Shown here piece by piece: positions 32,101-44,100 of a stretch of 64,000 nt of DNA. The position numbers and the translations under genes were made by a program. Under the pieces are notes generated by a model. It saw only the letters and a program-made list of their open reading frames with translations, was not told the DNA's origin and did no database searches. The DNA is from Nocardia sp. NBC_00508. GTDB lineage: Bacteria > Actinomycetota > Actinomycetes > Mycobacteriales > Mycobacteriaceae. The DNA is taken from NCBI RefSeq assembly GCF_036346875.1, contig NZ_CP107852.1, positions 3,534,001 through 3,598,000 on the forward strand, given 5' to 3'. Within the stretch, counting starts at the first letter, position 1. Every line of letters begins with the position of its first letter.

Positions 32101-35100
32101 TGTCTTGAACTGCGCCCTCAGCCATTCTCCGAAGTATTTTTCGTAGCCATAGCGCCCTTCGGCTCTTCCTTGGTGCCATCGGGTGAGCAACGCGGGAAAT
32201 ACATCATCCAAAATCGCGCTACCGGCGTCGGCTACCATGATCAATGCGAAGCGGTAACCGGCCTCGTCGAACGATTCACGAGGCTTGAACCTGAATCCAT
32301 TGACATAGTCGGTGGGATACTTCTCCATGAGATACGTTTGGTTAAGGATTATCTCATTCGCACCGTCGATGGAGTTCTCGTCCGGCGTTGCCATTACCGA
32401 AATGTCCATCTGGCGAAAACCTGCCGCGTGGATTTCGACACCGGGGAAAAAGTCACCCATGGCGCGGAGCCCATCGAAGAAGCCCCGGACCTTGTACACC
32501 TCGCTACCCTGAATATCGGCCCCTATCACCGGGATGCCGCGTTCGGCGGTGAACGCCGCGGCAAGATCTGGCACATTGTCGTAATCGCGGCCCCTGCGCA
32601 TCCAGCCGTACCGGTCGAACTCCGGCACGGCAGTATCGGGGAGATCCAGCGACTCCGGGTCGCTGCGCAGTTGCGCGAACAGCAGCCGATACAACGTCCG
32701 CGCCGCGTCCGAGGCGTTGTCCCATCCGTTGACCACCACGTCGGCTGTCGCCGCCCGAGCGGCCCGCTGCATATCGAAGCGTTTCGACAAAGCACGTCGT
32801 CCGAGGTGAATCGGGCTGCGGGGCTTGATGACAGACTCGCCGAGCTGGCCGCGCACCCACTCCTCGAACGCGGTCTCGTCATCGACTCCCCGCTCAGACC
32901 GAGACCTTATGTAGTGGTCGAAGAGATACTGGAATCCACGCTCCCGCACCACGGCGACACCAGTGCCGTACTGGAATCCGCGATGCCGCTGCACGCCGAC
33001 ACCAACGTCGACGAGAACACCACCGATCGCGCCGACAACCGACGCATAGAGTTTCTGGCCGCCAGGTTCGGACGGTGTTCCGATCAGCCGCGGGTCGACG
33101 GTTATCGACTCGATGAAAACCTGCCCATGATCGTTGCGATGCGCCGCGACATCGACGCCATTGCCACCAGAGACTTTGCCGACCGTGACGACGGCACCAT
33201 TCTGTACGACGAACCGTGGATATTCGGTAACCATGTGGTTCAGTCCGCGAGCCACATTCCGGGACGCCTCCGGCCTGTCGTCGAAGCCGACCAGCTCCGC
33301 CTGCCACGTGCGCGACAACCACGCCGCGACTTCGACAGCCGTACCGCTGCGCAATACGTCCTCGTCGAGCCAGTCACCGGAATCGTCCAGTGCACGTGCC
33401 ACACTGTCGGCCCGAGCATCGGAATCCGGATTTGCCACGGTGCGGTCGACGTTGTACTCGAACCACACCGTCTTGCCCCGGTCATGCAGTTCGACACCCC
33501 ATCCATCGGCGGTGTCGTCCACCATGGTGATGCCTCGGCTCACCGTCCGTGCCGGGTCCAGCGCCGGCAGACGTTGGCTGTTGTCGGTGACCTCGACCCG
33601 CACCATGCCCCGATCGATCATCGTCGCGCTCACCCACGCATCCGAATCGGTATGCCGGAACACGTTGTCGACCAACGCCGAGAACGCAAGCTCCGGGAAA
33701 AGGGTCTCACCTCGTCCCGCGCCTGTGAGCTGGGCGATGGCATGGCGAACCTCGGCGACCAACTGTCGCTGATCCCGCCTGATCCGCACGCCGGTCGCCA
33801 GATCCAACGGCACGTCTCCACCGAAGGCATCGCCCTGGGTGAGGGCCCACCAGTCCTGCCGATAACTGGTCCAGAAGTCAATGGTGCGGAGGATGAAGCT
33901 GACTTCCCTGCCCGGCGGCGTCCGGCGCAACGTGAAGCCCCAGGCATCTACCACCCTCGACTCGATCAATCGCTCCAACTCCGGGACCCAGGGATCGTGC
34001 GGCGCCGGCACATCCGGCGTCGGCAACACACGGCCTTCGGCGGTGACGCGGAAGGGAGAGCCGGTGCGATCCTCGGCCATCGCTACTCGCGCACTATGGC
34101 TGTGCTGAAACGCATCGTCCAACAACGCGGAGATCAACCGAACAGCGAGAGGACCGTGTTCCGTCCTCTGCCAGACCTCTGGAAGGTGACTCCCGATGTC
34201 CCATTGGCCCAGCTCCCACTCCTCGCGGCCGATGGTTGTCTCATTCGATGCGGCCCTGTCTCCCGGCGTGGGACGACCCGGCACCTGCTTGCCCACGTCG
34301 AGTTGCGCGAACCCATCGATTCGGGATGCACGGTCATGGAACTCGGCATTCGCGTCCTGATAGCGCGAAACCGCCGCCTGCAACGCCCGATACTGCCGTT
34401 CGTGCCGCTTCACGGTCTTCGCGTCGTAGTGCGTGCGTTGCGGGTCGTAGTCTTCCAGGGTGTCTTCGTAGTCAGCGGAGCGAAGCGCTGCCAGAGTCTC
34501 CGAATACGGCGATGTCTCCACTTGATGGTCAGGATCGGCGAGATTCACAATGCCCAGATTCGGTCGCGGCTCCGAATTCCGCGCCGCCTCAACCTTCTCC
34601 ACGACGGTGCGCAAATTCGACGCCGCGGCAACCCGGTTCGTCGATGCCTCGACCAGATGCATCAATCGCGTGTGCTGCTCGGTCCACTCCGATGCGAGCG
34701 GTGCATCGAGCAGCTGTCCAGCCGCGGCCACGGCGCGACGCGCGTCGTGATAGCGCAGCACCGCGTCCCGCAACACCATGGTCCGCTCAGCGACGACGTA
34801 TTCAGGGGAGGGAGTGTCGCGCCAGGATTCGACGTAACGCTCCAGCCCGGCCTGGTGTTCGTCCATGGACCGCAACGCAGGCCACAGTTCTGCCGGGACC
34901 CAGAGCAGATCGAACTGCTCGGTCAGAGCCCGCCCCGCCGCCTCTTGTTCCGCGACCAAGACCTCGTGGTGCGACCGGACCTGCTCGGCGACGACGGCGT
35001 CGTGGCGGGATGCCTCGTCGGAGGCCGATTGCTTCTTCGACCACCGCGGCTTGTACCACGCCCGAGCGTCATCCGGCTTCGCCGATACCGGCGGCGGCTC

Positions 35101-38100
35101 GAGTCCACCGTCGTCCGGGGCTCGGTGTGGCTCATCGTCTTCGGGGGGAAGTGCGCCTGCATCGGCTGGTCGTAGGGCCCGGGCGCGTGTCATGTCCGGG
35201 TCGGTGGGTGTGAAGTCTTCTAGCTGTTGCTGTCGCGCTTTCAGGGTGCTGCCGTCGTCCTGGCGGGTCAATTGCAGGACGTGGGTGGTTTGTGCTGTGA
35301 ATGGCGGGTTTTCGGGGTCGAATACCGCTTTGGGTTGTTCTGCTTGCTGGTCGTGGATCCAGATGTGTGTGCCGTCGTTGTGCAGTAGGAACAGGTGTCC
35401 GATCGCTTCGCCGACTGGGCGGGCGTTGACCAGCATTCCCGCGCCGGGTCCCAAATCGGTCATGAGCTGCGCTATTTCACTGAATCCGCCATCGATCCGC
35501 TGGTGATGCGTCCCGGCCAGCCAGGACACCGCTGCTGCTGGTACGGGTCCGTCCACGTCCACCGGTTGTTGCACGTCGTATCCGAGGCTCCGGGCATCCG
35601 CGAAGGCTCCCACCACACACGGGTGGTCTACGGCGCCGACCGAGGGCTGAGGGACGCCTGCGGCGGCCCCGGCGGCTGTGGTCGCCTGTGCGGTCACATG
35701 CTTCATCGACAGCGAATCGAGCACCCGATGCCCGTCGGTCGGCTCACCTTCTCCCACGACGCTGTCGGTATCAGTCGCCGCCCGCTCGCCGAGCACATCG
35801 TTGGCGGCGGCGAGAACAGTGGTGACGTCTCGGCGCTGCGGCGCTGGCGCCGGCCCGTGATCGACGACTGGCGACCGGGGTTCCTCGCCGAGGACTTCGG
35901 CGATCGTGTCCAGCACGTCGACCGGGCGGGCGGTGCCCGGCCCGTCCCCACTCGAGCCGGATCTACCGCCGTTACCCGCGCCTCCACCGGCGGTGTCCGG
36001 CTGCAGCTCCAGCGCCGCCCAGGTGACCGTGCCCGGACCCCACGGCATCGCCCCCACTCTGCTGGCACCCTGTGGGGCGAGCAGGTTCTGCACCTGCCAT
36101 CCGTCGCCATCCGGTGCGGCACCCACCGGATCTCGATCGGCCACTGCCACCCGGAATTCCAAGCCCCGCAAGCCCATTGTGACTGCGCCGGTGAGCAATG
36201 CTTCGCCGCCCGGACGCAACACCAGGTTGTCCACCAGCTCGTTGGCCACCGACCTCGCAACCTGCCGGGTCTGGTCCCCGGCGAGCTCGTCGGGGACCTC
36301 CGCGAACACCCGCTCGATCAGCTCGGTGGTCTGTGCCAGCGCTTCCACCCCATCCACACCCGCCGTGAACAGGTACTCCGCGCGCGAGTACATGTCGGTC
36401 GTGCTGAACGACATATCGCTGGCGAGGACGGTGGCCTCGTTCCCGGCCGACCAATGTAGATCGACCAACCACCGATTGCGGTAGAACCGCATAGCCGCAT
36501 CGGAATCCGGGTCCGATGCCGCCGTGCGCTGGAAGAGTTCGACCAGTGGGAAGGCATAACTTCCGTGCGGGACCTGCACCGTGACGGCCAGGACCTTCTC
36601 GCCCCGTGCGCCGGATACGTTCACGTCCACCTGCAAAGCCCGGTGACCGTCGATCCCGGCCGGGAGTTCGGACGCCAGCCGCGAGACCACCACCTCGGCA
36701 GCGGCGAGCTGATCGGCATCCGTCCAGCCATGCCGCACCATCTCGCCATCAGCGATCCGCCAGAGATCGGCCGCGATCGCGTCCGGGTGGTCGTCCGCGG
36801 TGATACTCAGCTGGGTCGTGGGCGCTTCTCCGGCTGGTCGATAGACCGCCCCCCATCGGGCTCCGGTGGCTTCGTGCTCGAACTCCAGGGTCAACAACCC
36901 CGACCGCGATGTCCGCGCTGTGAGCACAGTGTTCCGGTACCCGTTGCTCACCACATGTTTTGCCAGGACCTCTGCCAGGTTCCTCGCGGCCAGCGCGTCG
37001 TGTGGCGCGGCATTGCTGCCCAGCAGGTCGCCGACCAGCCGACGGGCGTCCATCACCGATTGCCGGTGCGGATTCAGCGACAGGACTTCGGAATTCACCA
37101 CTGGGTCGTCGACCGCCGCCCCGGTCGTGTCACGGGCAGCCACGCTCACGATGTCGTCGGCGCGCTGGAACTCGCACACCACACGTCGGGATTCGGGCCA
37201 CAATTCGGCCCGCCAGGCGGTTGCGCCGAGGTCCAGGGCCCGGACCATCTCCGGTGGCAAATCGTGGTTGCCGCGGTGAACGACGGTCACCTGCAGACCG
37301 TCGTTCGGCATCGCACTGACGGTGACTTCGGCGTCCCGCACGGTGGAACCTGCGACAGCGTCGGACACCAGCACGCCCACTGTGCCGGCCGCCGCGGTCC
37401 GCGCCGCTGCCGGCCACTCGGGCACAACCGTCTCGATCGCGGCCGTCGTTTGCGCGGCGGCATCGGGATCTCCCGCGGCGAGGATCAGAGCTGTCTTCTG
37501 TTCGCGCTGCGGGGTTTCGGCCGCGGAGTCGATCAGTCCGCCGAGAGTTTCGTCGACCGTGTTCTCCGGCTGGGTGTCGACCTGCCGCGCCAGGACAGTC
37601 AACTCCACGTGCCCGGGTGCAGCCTGGGCCGCCAAACGCAGGACACCGGTCGAAACTTCGAGCGAGGCGGCGGCCAGTCGATCTGCGCTCCGCACCGCCG
37701 CCGAGCGCAGTGCATCGTCCAGCCTGTCGGGTATCGGTTCGGCGATCAGGCGCCCGTCCTGCTCGGGTACTTGGGCGTCGCGATCGCCGAGGGCGGCAAC
37801 CAAGTCCGCCGAGCTAGGGGTCCCGTCGCCGAACACGGCCCATGCGGTGTAGCCCCCCGGGTCGTACTCGATGCCATGGTGGTCGGCGTAGTCCGCGATC
37901 AAGCCCAGCCACGCGGCGTGCGCACCACGCACCCGCAAGTCGAGGCAAAGCGCCTCGCCGCCGTTCACCGCCAGTCGAGTCGCCACCAGCACCCCGTCGG
38001 CCTCCGGGTGGTTCACGACCGGGACCGCCAGCTCGTCGACGAGCAGCGTCAACCGGTCGATCTGCTCGTACGACCAATCTGGTCGATCGCCGATCAGGCG

Positions 38101-41100
38101 ATGGAGCAGTTCGACCGCCTGTGTTCGGACCTGGTCGCGGTCCGCGTTCCACCCGATCTCCAGACTTCGCAACTCCGCTTTCCCCACCGCGGCCGCCTGC
38201 TCTTCCTCGGCCCGTTGCACCGGCTCGTGGACGGTGTCCCGATCCGATGGCTGCAACGTCTCGCCGTTGAGCACGCGGAATTCCATCAGCCGGCCGCCGG
38301 CTTCCCCCGAAACCTCGATCTGGAACCAGCCTGCCCGGCGCGGATAGTCGTTCCGGACCAAACGCTCGGCGGTGCGCTGCGAACTGAGGCGGCTGTCCTC
38401 GGGCCAGCCGGCGGTCAACTGCTCGACCGCCTTACGAACCCTCATGACATCCGTGTCCAAGGCTTGCTCCGGATCGATCGCCAGTGTGACCTGTAGTGAC
38501 CTGCCCGCCTCGTGCCCGGGGCCGTCCGGATGCTCGGTCAGCATCATCCAGGTGTTCTGCTGTTCGCGGTTTCGTCCCTGCCCGATCCGCAGCACGTCGG
38601 TACCGCTCTCGGTCTGGGACATCCTGACGAAGCACCAACCCTCCTGGCCTGCGTCGAGGTCGGGGGTCAGCTGTTCCAACAGCCACGCGACCCGCCCGGC
38701 CTCCTCGATATCGGCCCAGCCTGACAGCATGGCGTCGACCTGCACGGGCAGTTCCCCGTCGACGCGCCGCACATCCAGGCTCCGCTCCACCCGGACTTCC
38801 GCCTCCGACTGCCGCTCGGTCAGAGGGACATAGCCAGCCACGCGCCGACCACGGCTATCCGACATCGCGACTTCGAGTTCCGCACCATACGGTCCATCGA
38901 CCAGCCGGGCCGACAGCCGCGCGCTCTCGACCACACCGTCCGCGGGTATGGCATCGACCATCCGACGCGCCAGTAGGTGTCCCACCTCGACCGCTTCGGT
39001 GGACCGGCCGGACAGCACCTGGCCGACCAGTTCCTCCAGTCGCCGTTGTACGCCGTCCAGATCGTCGCCGGAGCGGTACTCGACCACCGCCTGGCCCGGC
39101 GACGGAACACCTTCCGCCTCGACGCCGATTGGCTCGGCGGGCTCGCTGTCGGGCCGCGGGTCGGGTCGCCCGCCCGGAGTCGGGCCGACGTCGGAGCTCT
39201 GGCCGGTTTGCTCGTCTGACGACTGCAGTGTGCTCGGGGTCGTGGTGTTCTCCGGCGGTACACCCGACTGTTCGCCAGCGGCCGGGGAGCCGATCGAAGC
39301 AGGCTCTCCGGGGTGGGCCGAGGACGCGGCATCATGATCGGCCTGGCCCGGGCCGTGAGGCGTTGTGCCCTTCTGTATGGCCGCCTGCTTGTTGTCGGCA
39401 CCGGCACGAGCCGCCTCAGACCCCGTCGATGGGTTGCCTTGTGCCGGCATGGTGGAGGCCGATCGTCGGTTCCACGGTGTCGTGCTGCGGGGCTGGTTGG
39501 TGGCTGAGACGTCGGGTGGCCGAGCGGCCGCGGCCTCTGCGGGTGGCAGATCGGACCGAGGGGGCGGTTCGGCTGACCGAACTCCTTCCGAGCCCTCCTG
39601 GGGCACGGTCGGTTTCGACGGTATCGATGGATCGGAATCGCTCGGATCGTCGGCATGCCCGGTCAGACCGCGGCCGTCCTCGTGTCGCAGCGTGATCGCG
39701 GTGACTACGACGCCATTCCGGATGCGGAAGCGGCCGGAGAATGTCGCTGCCGTCGGGTCGACCACCGCAGGGTTGTCGACGGGTAGTTGCGCCTCGAACG
39801 TGCCGGTAGTGGCGTCCGTGGCATCGAGATGGAGGGTGATCTCCACCTGGTTGTGTCTCAGTTGGTTCCCGGTCAGCCGGGAGTGCAGGTCTAGGACGTT
39901 GTCTTTGGCGGACACGTGCACCTGATCCCAGTGCACCGCGGGATGCGCGTACATGAGGTCCCGCATGCGGTAACGCTCTTCCGACTGTGTCGTACGGAGC
40001 AACAGGTTGGACCGGAGCGGGACGTGATTCTTGGCGTCGAGACCGATAGCGCGAACCGTTCGCGCCTCGGCGACCACCACACCCGTGAATTCGTTCGCCT
40101 GCGCGGTGGCCACGATCAGCTCGCCTGGCAGCAGCGGTTCGCCGTCCGGACCGGTTGGAATCGGCTGCCCCGCAAAACCGGCATCTTGTAGCGCTTGCTC
40201 TGTGCAGCGCCGAAGGTTCAGCGTGGAGCTGTGCTCGTTGCCGAAGATTTCGGTGGTGTGCACGCCGGGTGGCAGCACGTGCCGGAGGAGGGCCGCGTGC
40301 GTCACGGCTTCTTCTGTGCGATTGCCCTGTGCTGCAGTGGGTGTCTGCGGTTCCAGCGGCGCGGGCGTGGCCACTCGGGTCGTGATTCCTTCGGGCAGCT
40401 GCCCGGGCGGAGGCGCACCGACGGTGCTCGCGCCGCTGGATGCGTTGTCGGCCTCATGAGCCACATGGTGCGTGGCGCCCGGATCAGGTTGCGGTGTTCG
40501 GGCGTTGTCGTTCAGCGGGTTCCGCAGCCTGTTGCGCGCTGCTCGCGCCGCATCTGCCTGCGGAGAATCGGTCGGTGATCCCGTGGGCAGGGACGGATCG
40601 GTATTTCCGACGATCTCGGCGGTAGACACCGATGCGGGCAGTATGCGCGTGATCACATTGCCGGTATTGGGCCATCGGTCTCGACCCGCTACCCAGGTGC
40701 CTGCCTTTGTGCGGCTGGACAAGTAGCCTTCGGAGGCCAACCGTTGGTATGCCGTGGCCACGGGTTTTTCCGACGAAATCCCGAGCCGTGCCGCGAGGTC
40801 GATCGCCGGGGGTAGCAACCGCCCTTCGGGCAACCGTTCCGAAAGGATCGCATGGCGCAACTCGGATACCAGCGTGTCCCGCCAGCCGGTGCGGGCAGCT
40901 TCCTCCTCTAGTTTCTCCCTCGACGACATCGCGGCGAGCGTCTCAAGCAGCTCGTCGGGAGTCATCCGCTTTGCATCCGGATTGTCTTCTGCGTCAAGTA
41001 TTTTGGCCAATGCCTGAACGCCACGGTGGTGCAGGTGCTTTGTCGCGTTCTCGCTGCGGAAACCACCGGTTTCGTCGGCAATCTCGGCGAAGGTCAGATT

Positions 41101-44100
41101 CCCGAAGTATCGAAGTCGGAGGACCAGCTGCTGGTCGGGGCTGCGGATCTGCTGGATGGCGGCTCGCAATGCTTCGAGCTGCGCGTTGTCGCCCTCGGCG
41201 GCCGCCTCGAACGCTGCTGTGAAGGCGGCTTTGACCTTCGGCAATGCGTTCTTGTCCAGGACTGGCCGACCCCGGTCTCCTGCCGCTGGCGGGCTGGTTG
41301 CTGCCTCATCGGTTGGCGTGTTCGCGGGCTGGCGGTTCGTTCCCCTTTCTCGGCCGCTGTCGGAAGCGTGATCCGTTGCCTGAGTATTGCCGGATCGCAT
41401 CGCTTCGTCCGGCAGCCGCGGGTTCTGGTCGGCGACCGGCGCCGTTGGTGTGCTGCCGGATTCGGACGGCGTTGCCCGTTGCCAGGGCGTCCGCCTCGGC
41501 CCGCGGTTGTCAGGCTCCATCGGTGCGTGCGACTGACCTGGGTGCTCGGCAGCGGATGTCGACTCGGTCTGCTGAGCGGAGGGCCGGTGGTTGCTCCATG
41601 GCGTCAGCGCCGCTTTGGTTTCCGCGGTAGTCAGGTCGCGATCGGGGGTATACGGCACCTGCGGCATCGCCGCTGACGGTGGCGGATCGGCTTGCTCGTT
41701 CGGTTGGCCGGGTGAGCCCGAGACCTCATGGCGTGGGTGTGGTTGGGCTTCGTCGTCCCCGACCGGTTGGGAGGTTGTCCCATCCCTCGATAGATCGTTA
41801 TCGGACGTCGGCGGTGTGGGTTCGTGGTGCTCCGGTGTTTCGGGGTCCTGTTGGTCGGCGGGGGGTCCTAGCAGCTTGTGTGGGTGTCGGATGTGCCGAT
41901 ATCTCGGGAGTGGTTCGTCGACGGGGGTGAGGACGCCGTTCTCAAGGGTCAAGTCCGCGGCGAAGAGTCTCTTTACCTTGTCGAACTTGGGCTCCCATTT
42001 GTTTCCACCTCTTTCGTCGCCATAGTAGTTTCGTACGCGGGGGATGTAGTCGTCGTTCTTGCTCTTGTTGTGGGGGGCGTCGATGAGGGTGTCGAAGACC
42101 AGGACCTCGCCTTCGACATTGACGAAGGTGTAGAGGTGCCCGGTTTTGCCGTCGTCGACGGCAAAGGAGATCTTGTCGATGCCATTTATCTTGTCGCGCA
42201 CGGTTTTGGCGTAGGCGGTGAAGCGGGGGTCGCCGTCGTACGCGATCGGTCGGAATTGGGCGCCTATGTTGGCTTCTACGGGGACCCAGTTCTTGCGGGA
42301 ATCCCATTGGGGGTCGGTGTCATCGGGCTCGGGGGAGCCGTCGTGGACCAGTGTCAGGGCCCGGTGTACGCGGGCGTGCTGGATGGCGCAGTTCTTGATG
42401 ACCGCGGGGTCGACGCGGGGTGTATCCGGCTGCTCGTGCGCGTTCGAGCCGTCACCGGCCGAGCCCGGGACATGCGATGGTGTGGCCTGGGCCGGGCGCA
42501 ACCGCAATGCGATGAAGCCGTGGTCCAGCCCGACCCTTCCGAGTAGGTCACGGCCTCGTCTTGCGAGGGCGAGGGCGCCATAGCCGGCGGCGGTGGTCAT
42601 GGCGATGCCCGCTGCCGCCGCGGCAAGGGCATCGTTACCTTGCGCGTTCGCCACCGCGCCGCCCACAAGTAGACCGATAGCGGGGGTGATCCCGACAGCA
42701 AGGCCTCTCACACTCCCCAGTCGCCCCAGGACTGCCTCGGGAACATTCTCTTGCTCGTATGTGACAACCCGGTTGTTCATTGCCCACATGACCAGCGTGT
42801 CCAGGAAGGTCGCGGCCGCTAGTACAGCAGGGTTGGCGGTCGCTGCTTGGAGCGCGAAGAGCCCGGCCACATTGGCGAGTACCGCCGGATACAAGGTGGC
42901 AGGGTCGATCTTGTCGATCGCCTTCGGAAGGAAGCCACTCATCATCCCACCGACCGCAGGTGCGGCGACCACAGCGCCGATGGCCAACTCCGGCAGGTCG
43001 GAATCGTGCAGCACAGTAGCGGTGCGGAACCCGAGCATGGCCCAGGCGGCGTTGTTGATCGCGGTGATCACGGTGTAATCACGGAGAAACTTCTGCTGCC
43101 ACAGTGCCCGCGCGCCTTCACCGATGTCACGGAATATGTTGCGCTGCTCCAGGACGTCGGCCTGGGGCGGAAATGGCAATTTCCACATGTTCGCAAGGTT
43201 CGACATGTAGGAGAGGGTGTTCAGGCCGAAGGGCGCTGATGGCGCGATACCGGCCAGGCCGGCACCCAGTGCTGGACCGCCTGCACCGGCCGCCGATCCG
43301 AAGATACTTCTCAGTCGGTTTCCTGCCGGCCTCTGCTCAGCGGTGAGAAAGTTCTTGACCACAGTTTGAAATGTGCGGAAATAGTACGTTGCCGCGGTGG
43401 CTTCGACCAGCATTGCCCCAGTTAGTGCGAGTCCGAGATTGGGCACGTCGAACAGGACCAAGCCGGTAGCAGTGGCCGCGGCAGCGGCGCCGACCGATTG
43501 CGAGACGACCATGATTTTTTTCCGGTCGGCACGGTCGGCAAGAGAGCCCGCGTGCAGTTCGAAAAATTTTGGGGCCCACACTGCGGCTGCCGCGATGCTG
43601 GCGGCCGTCACTGATTCCTTGTCCAACAGTACGTACGGGACGGCCGACGCAGCCATGAGCGAGCCGAACTGGTTGCCGACCTCGCCCCCCGGAACCCAAA
43701 GCCTACCCAGCAACAAATTCACGAAAGGTTTGTTTACGACGATCAGTTCACGTTTTGAAATCTGCTTTTCGGTGGCCGGATCGGTAGGTTGTTGCGCGGT
43801 GGGTTGGTTCTCCGAACCCGTGGTGTTCTCGCTGTTGCCTGCGGGTGCGGGGTTGCGCTGCGGTTCGGGTACCGCGGCTTCGCCAGGCTCCTCGGCGGGT
43901 TCGTCCTTTCCGTTGTTTCCGGGGGTGAGGCCGCCACCGTCGATGTGGGCTTTCCCGAGCTCTTCTACGCGTCTGTTTTCGCGTAGTACACCGGGGTTGA
44001 GGGTCCTACGGAGGTCGCCGAAGATGTCGTCGTCATCCAAGCCGGAGAGCCGGCCGGTTACGGGGTTCTTGTAATTGAACACAGCACGGTCGAGCCCGTC

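Noticed and set aside
32044..35175. A plus-strand frame of 1,043 codons opposite the giant gene
   Set aside because: It lies opposite recognisable GHKL and papain-like domains and shows no domain, membrane or composition pattern of its own. Long open antisense frames are expected in GC-rich coding DNA.
36565..38496. A plus-strand frame of 643 codons
   Set aside because: Another antisense shadow of the giant gene, rich in Arg, His and Gly, with no recognisable motif.
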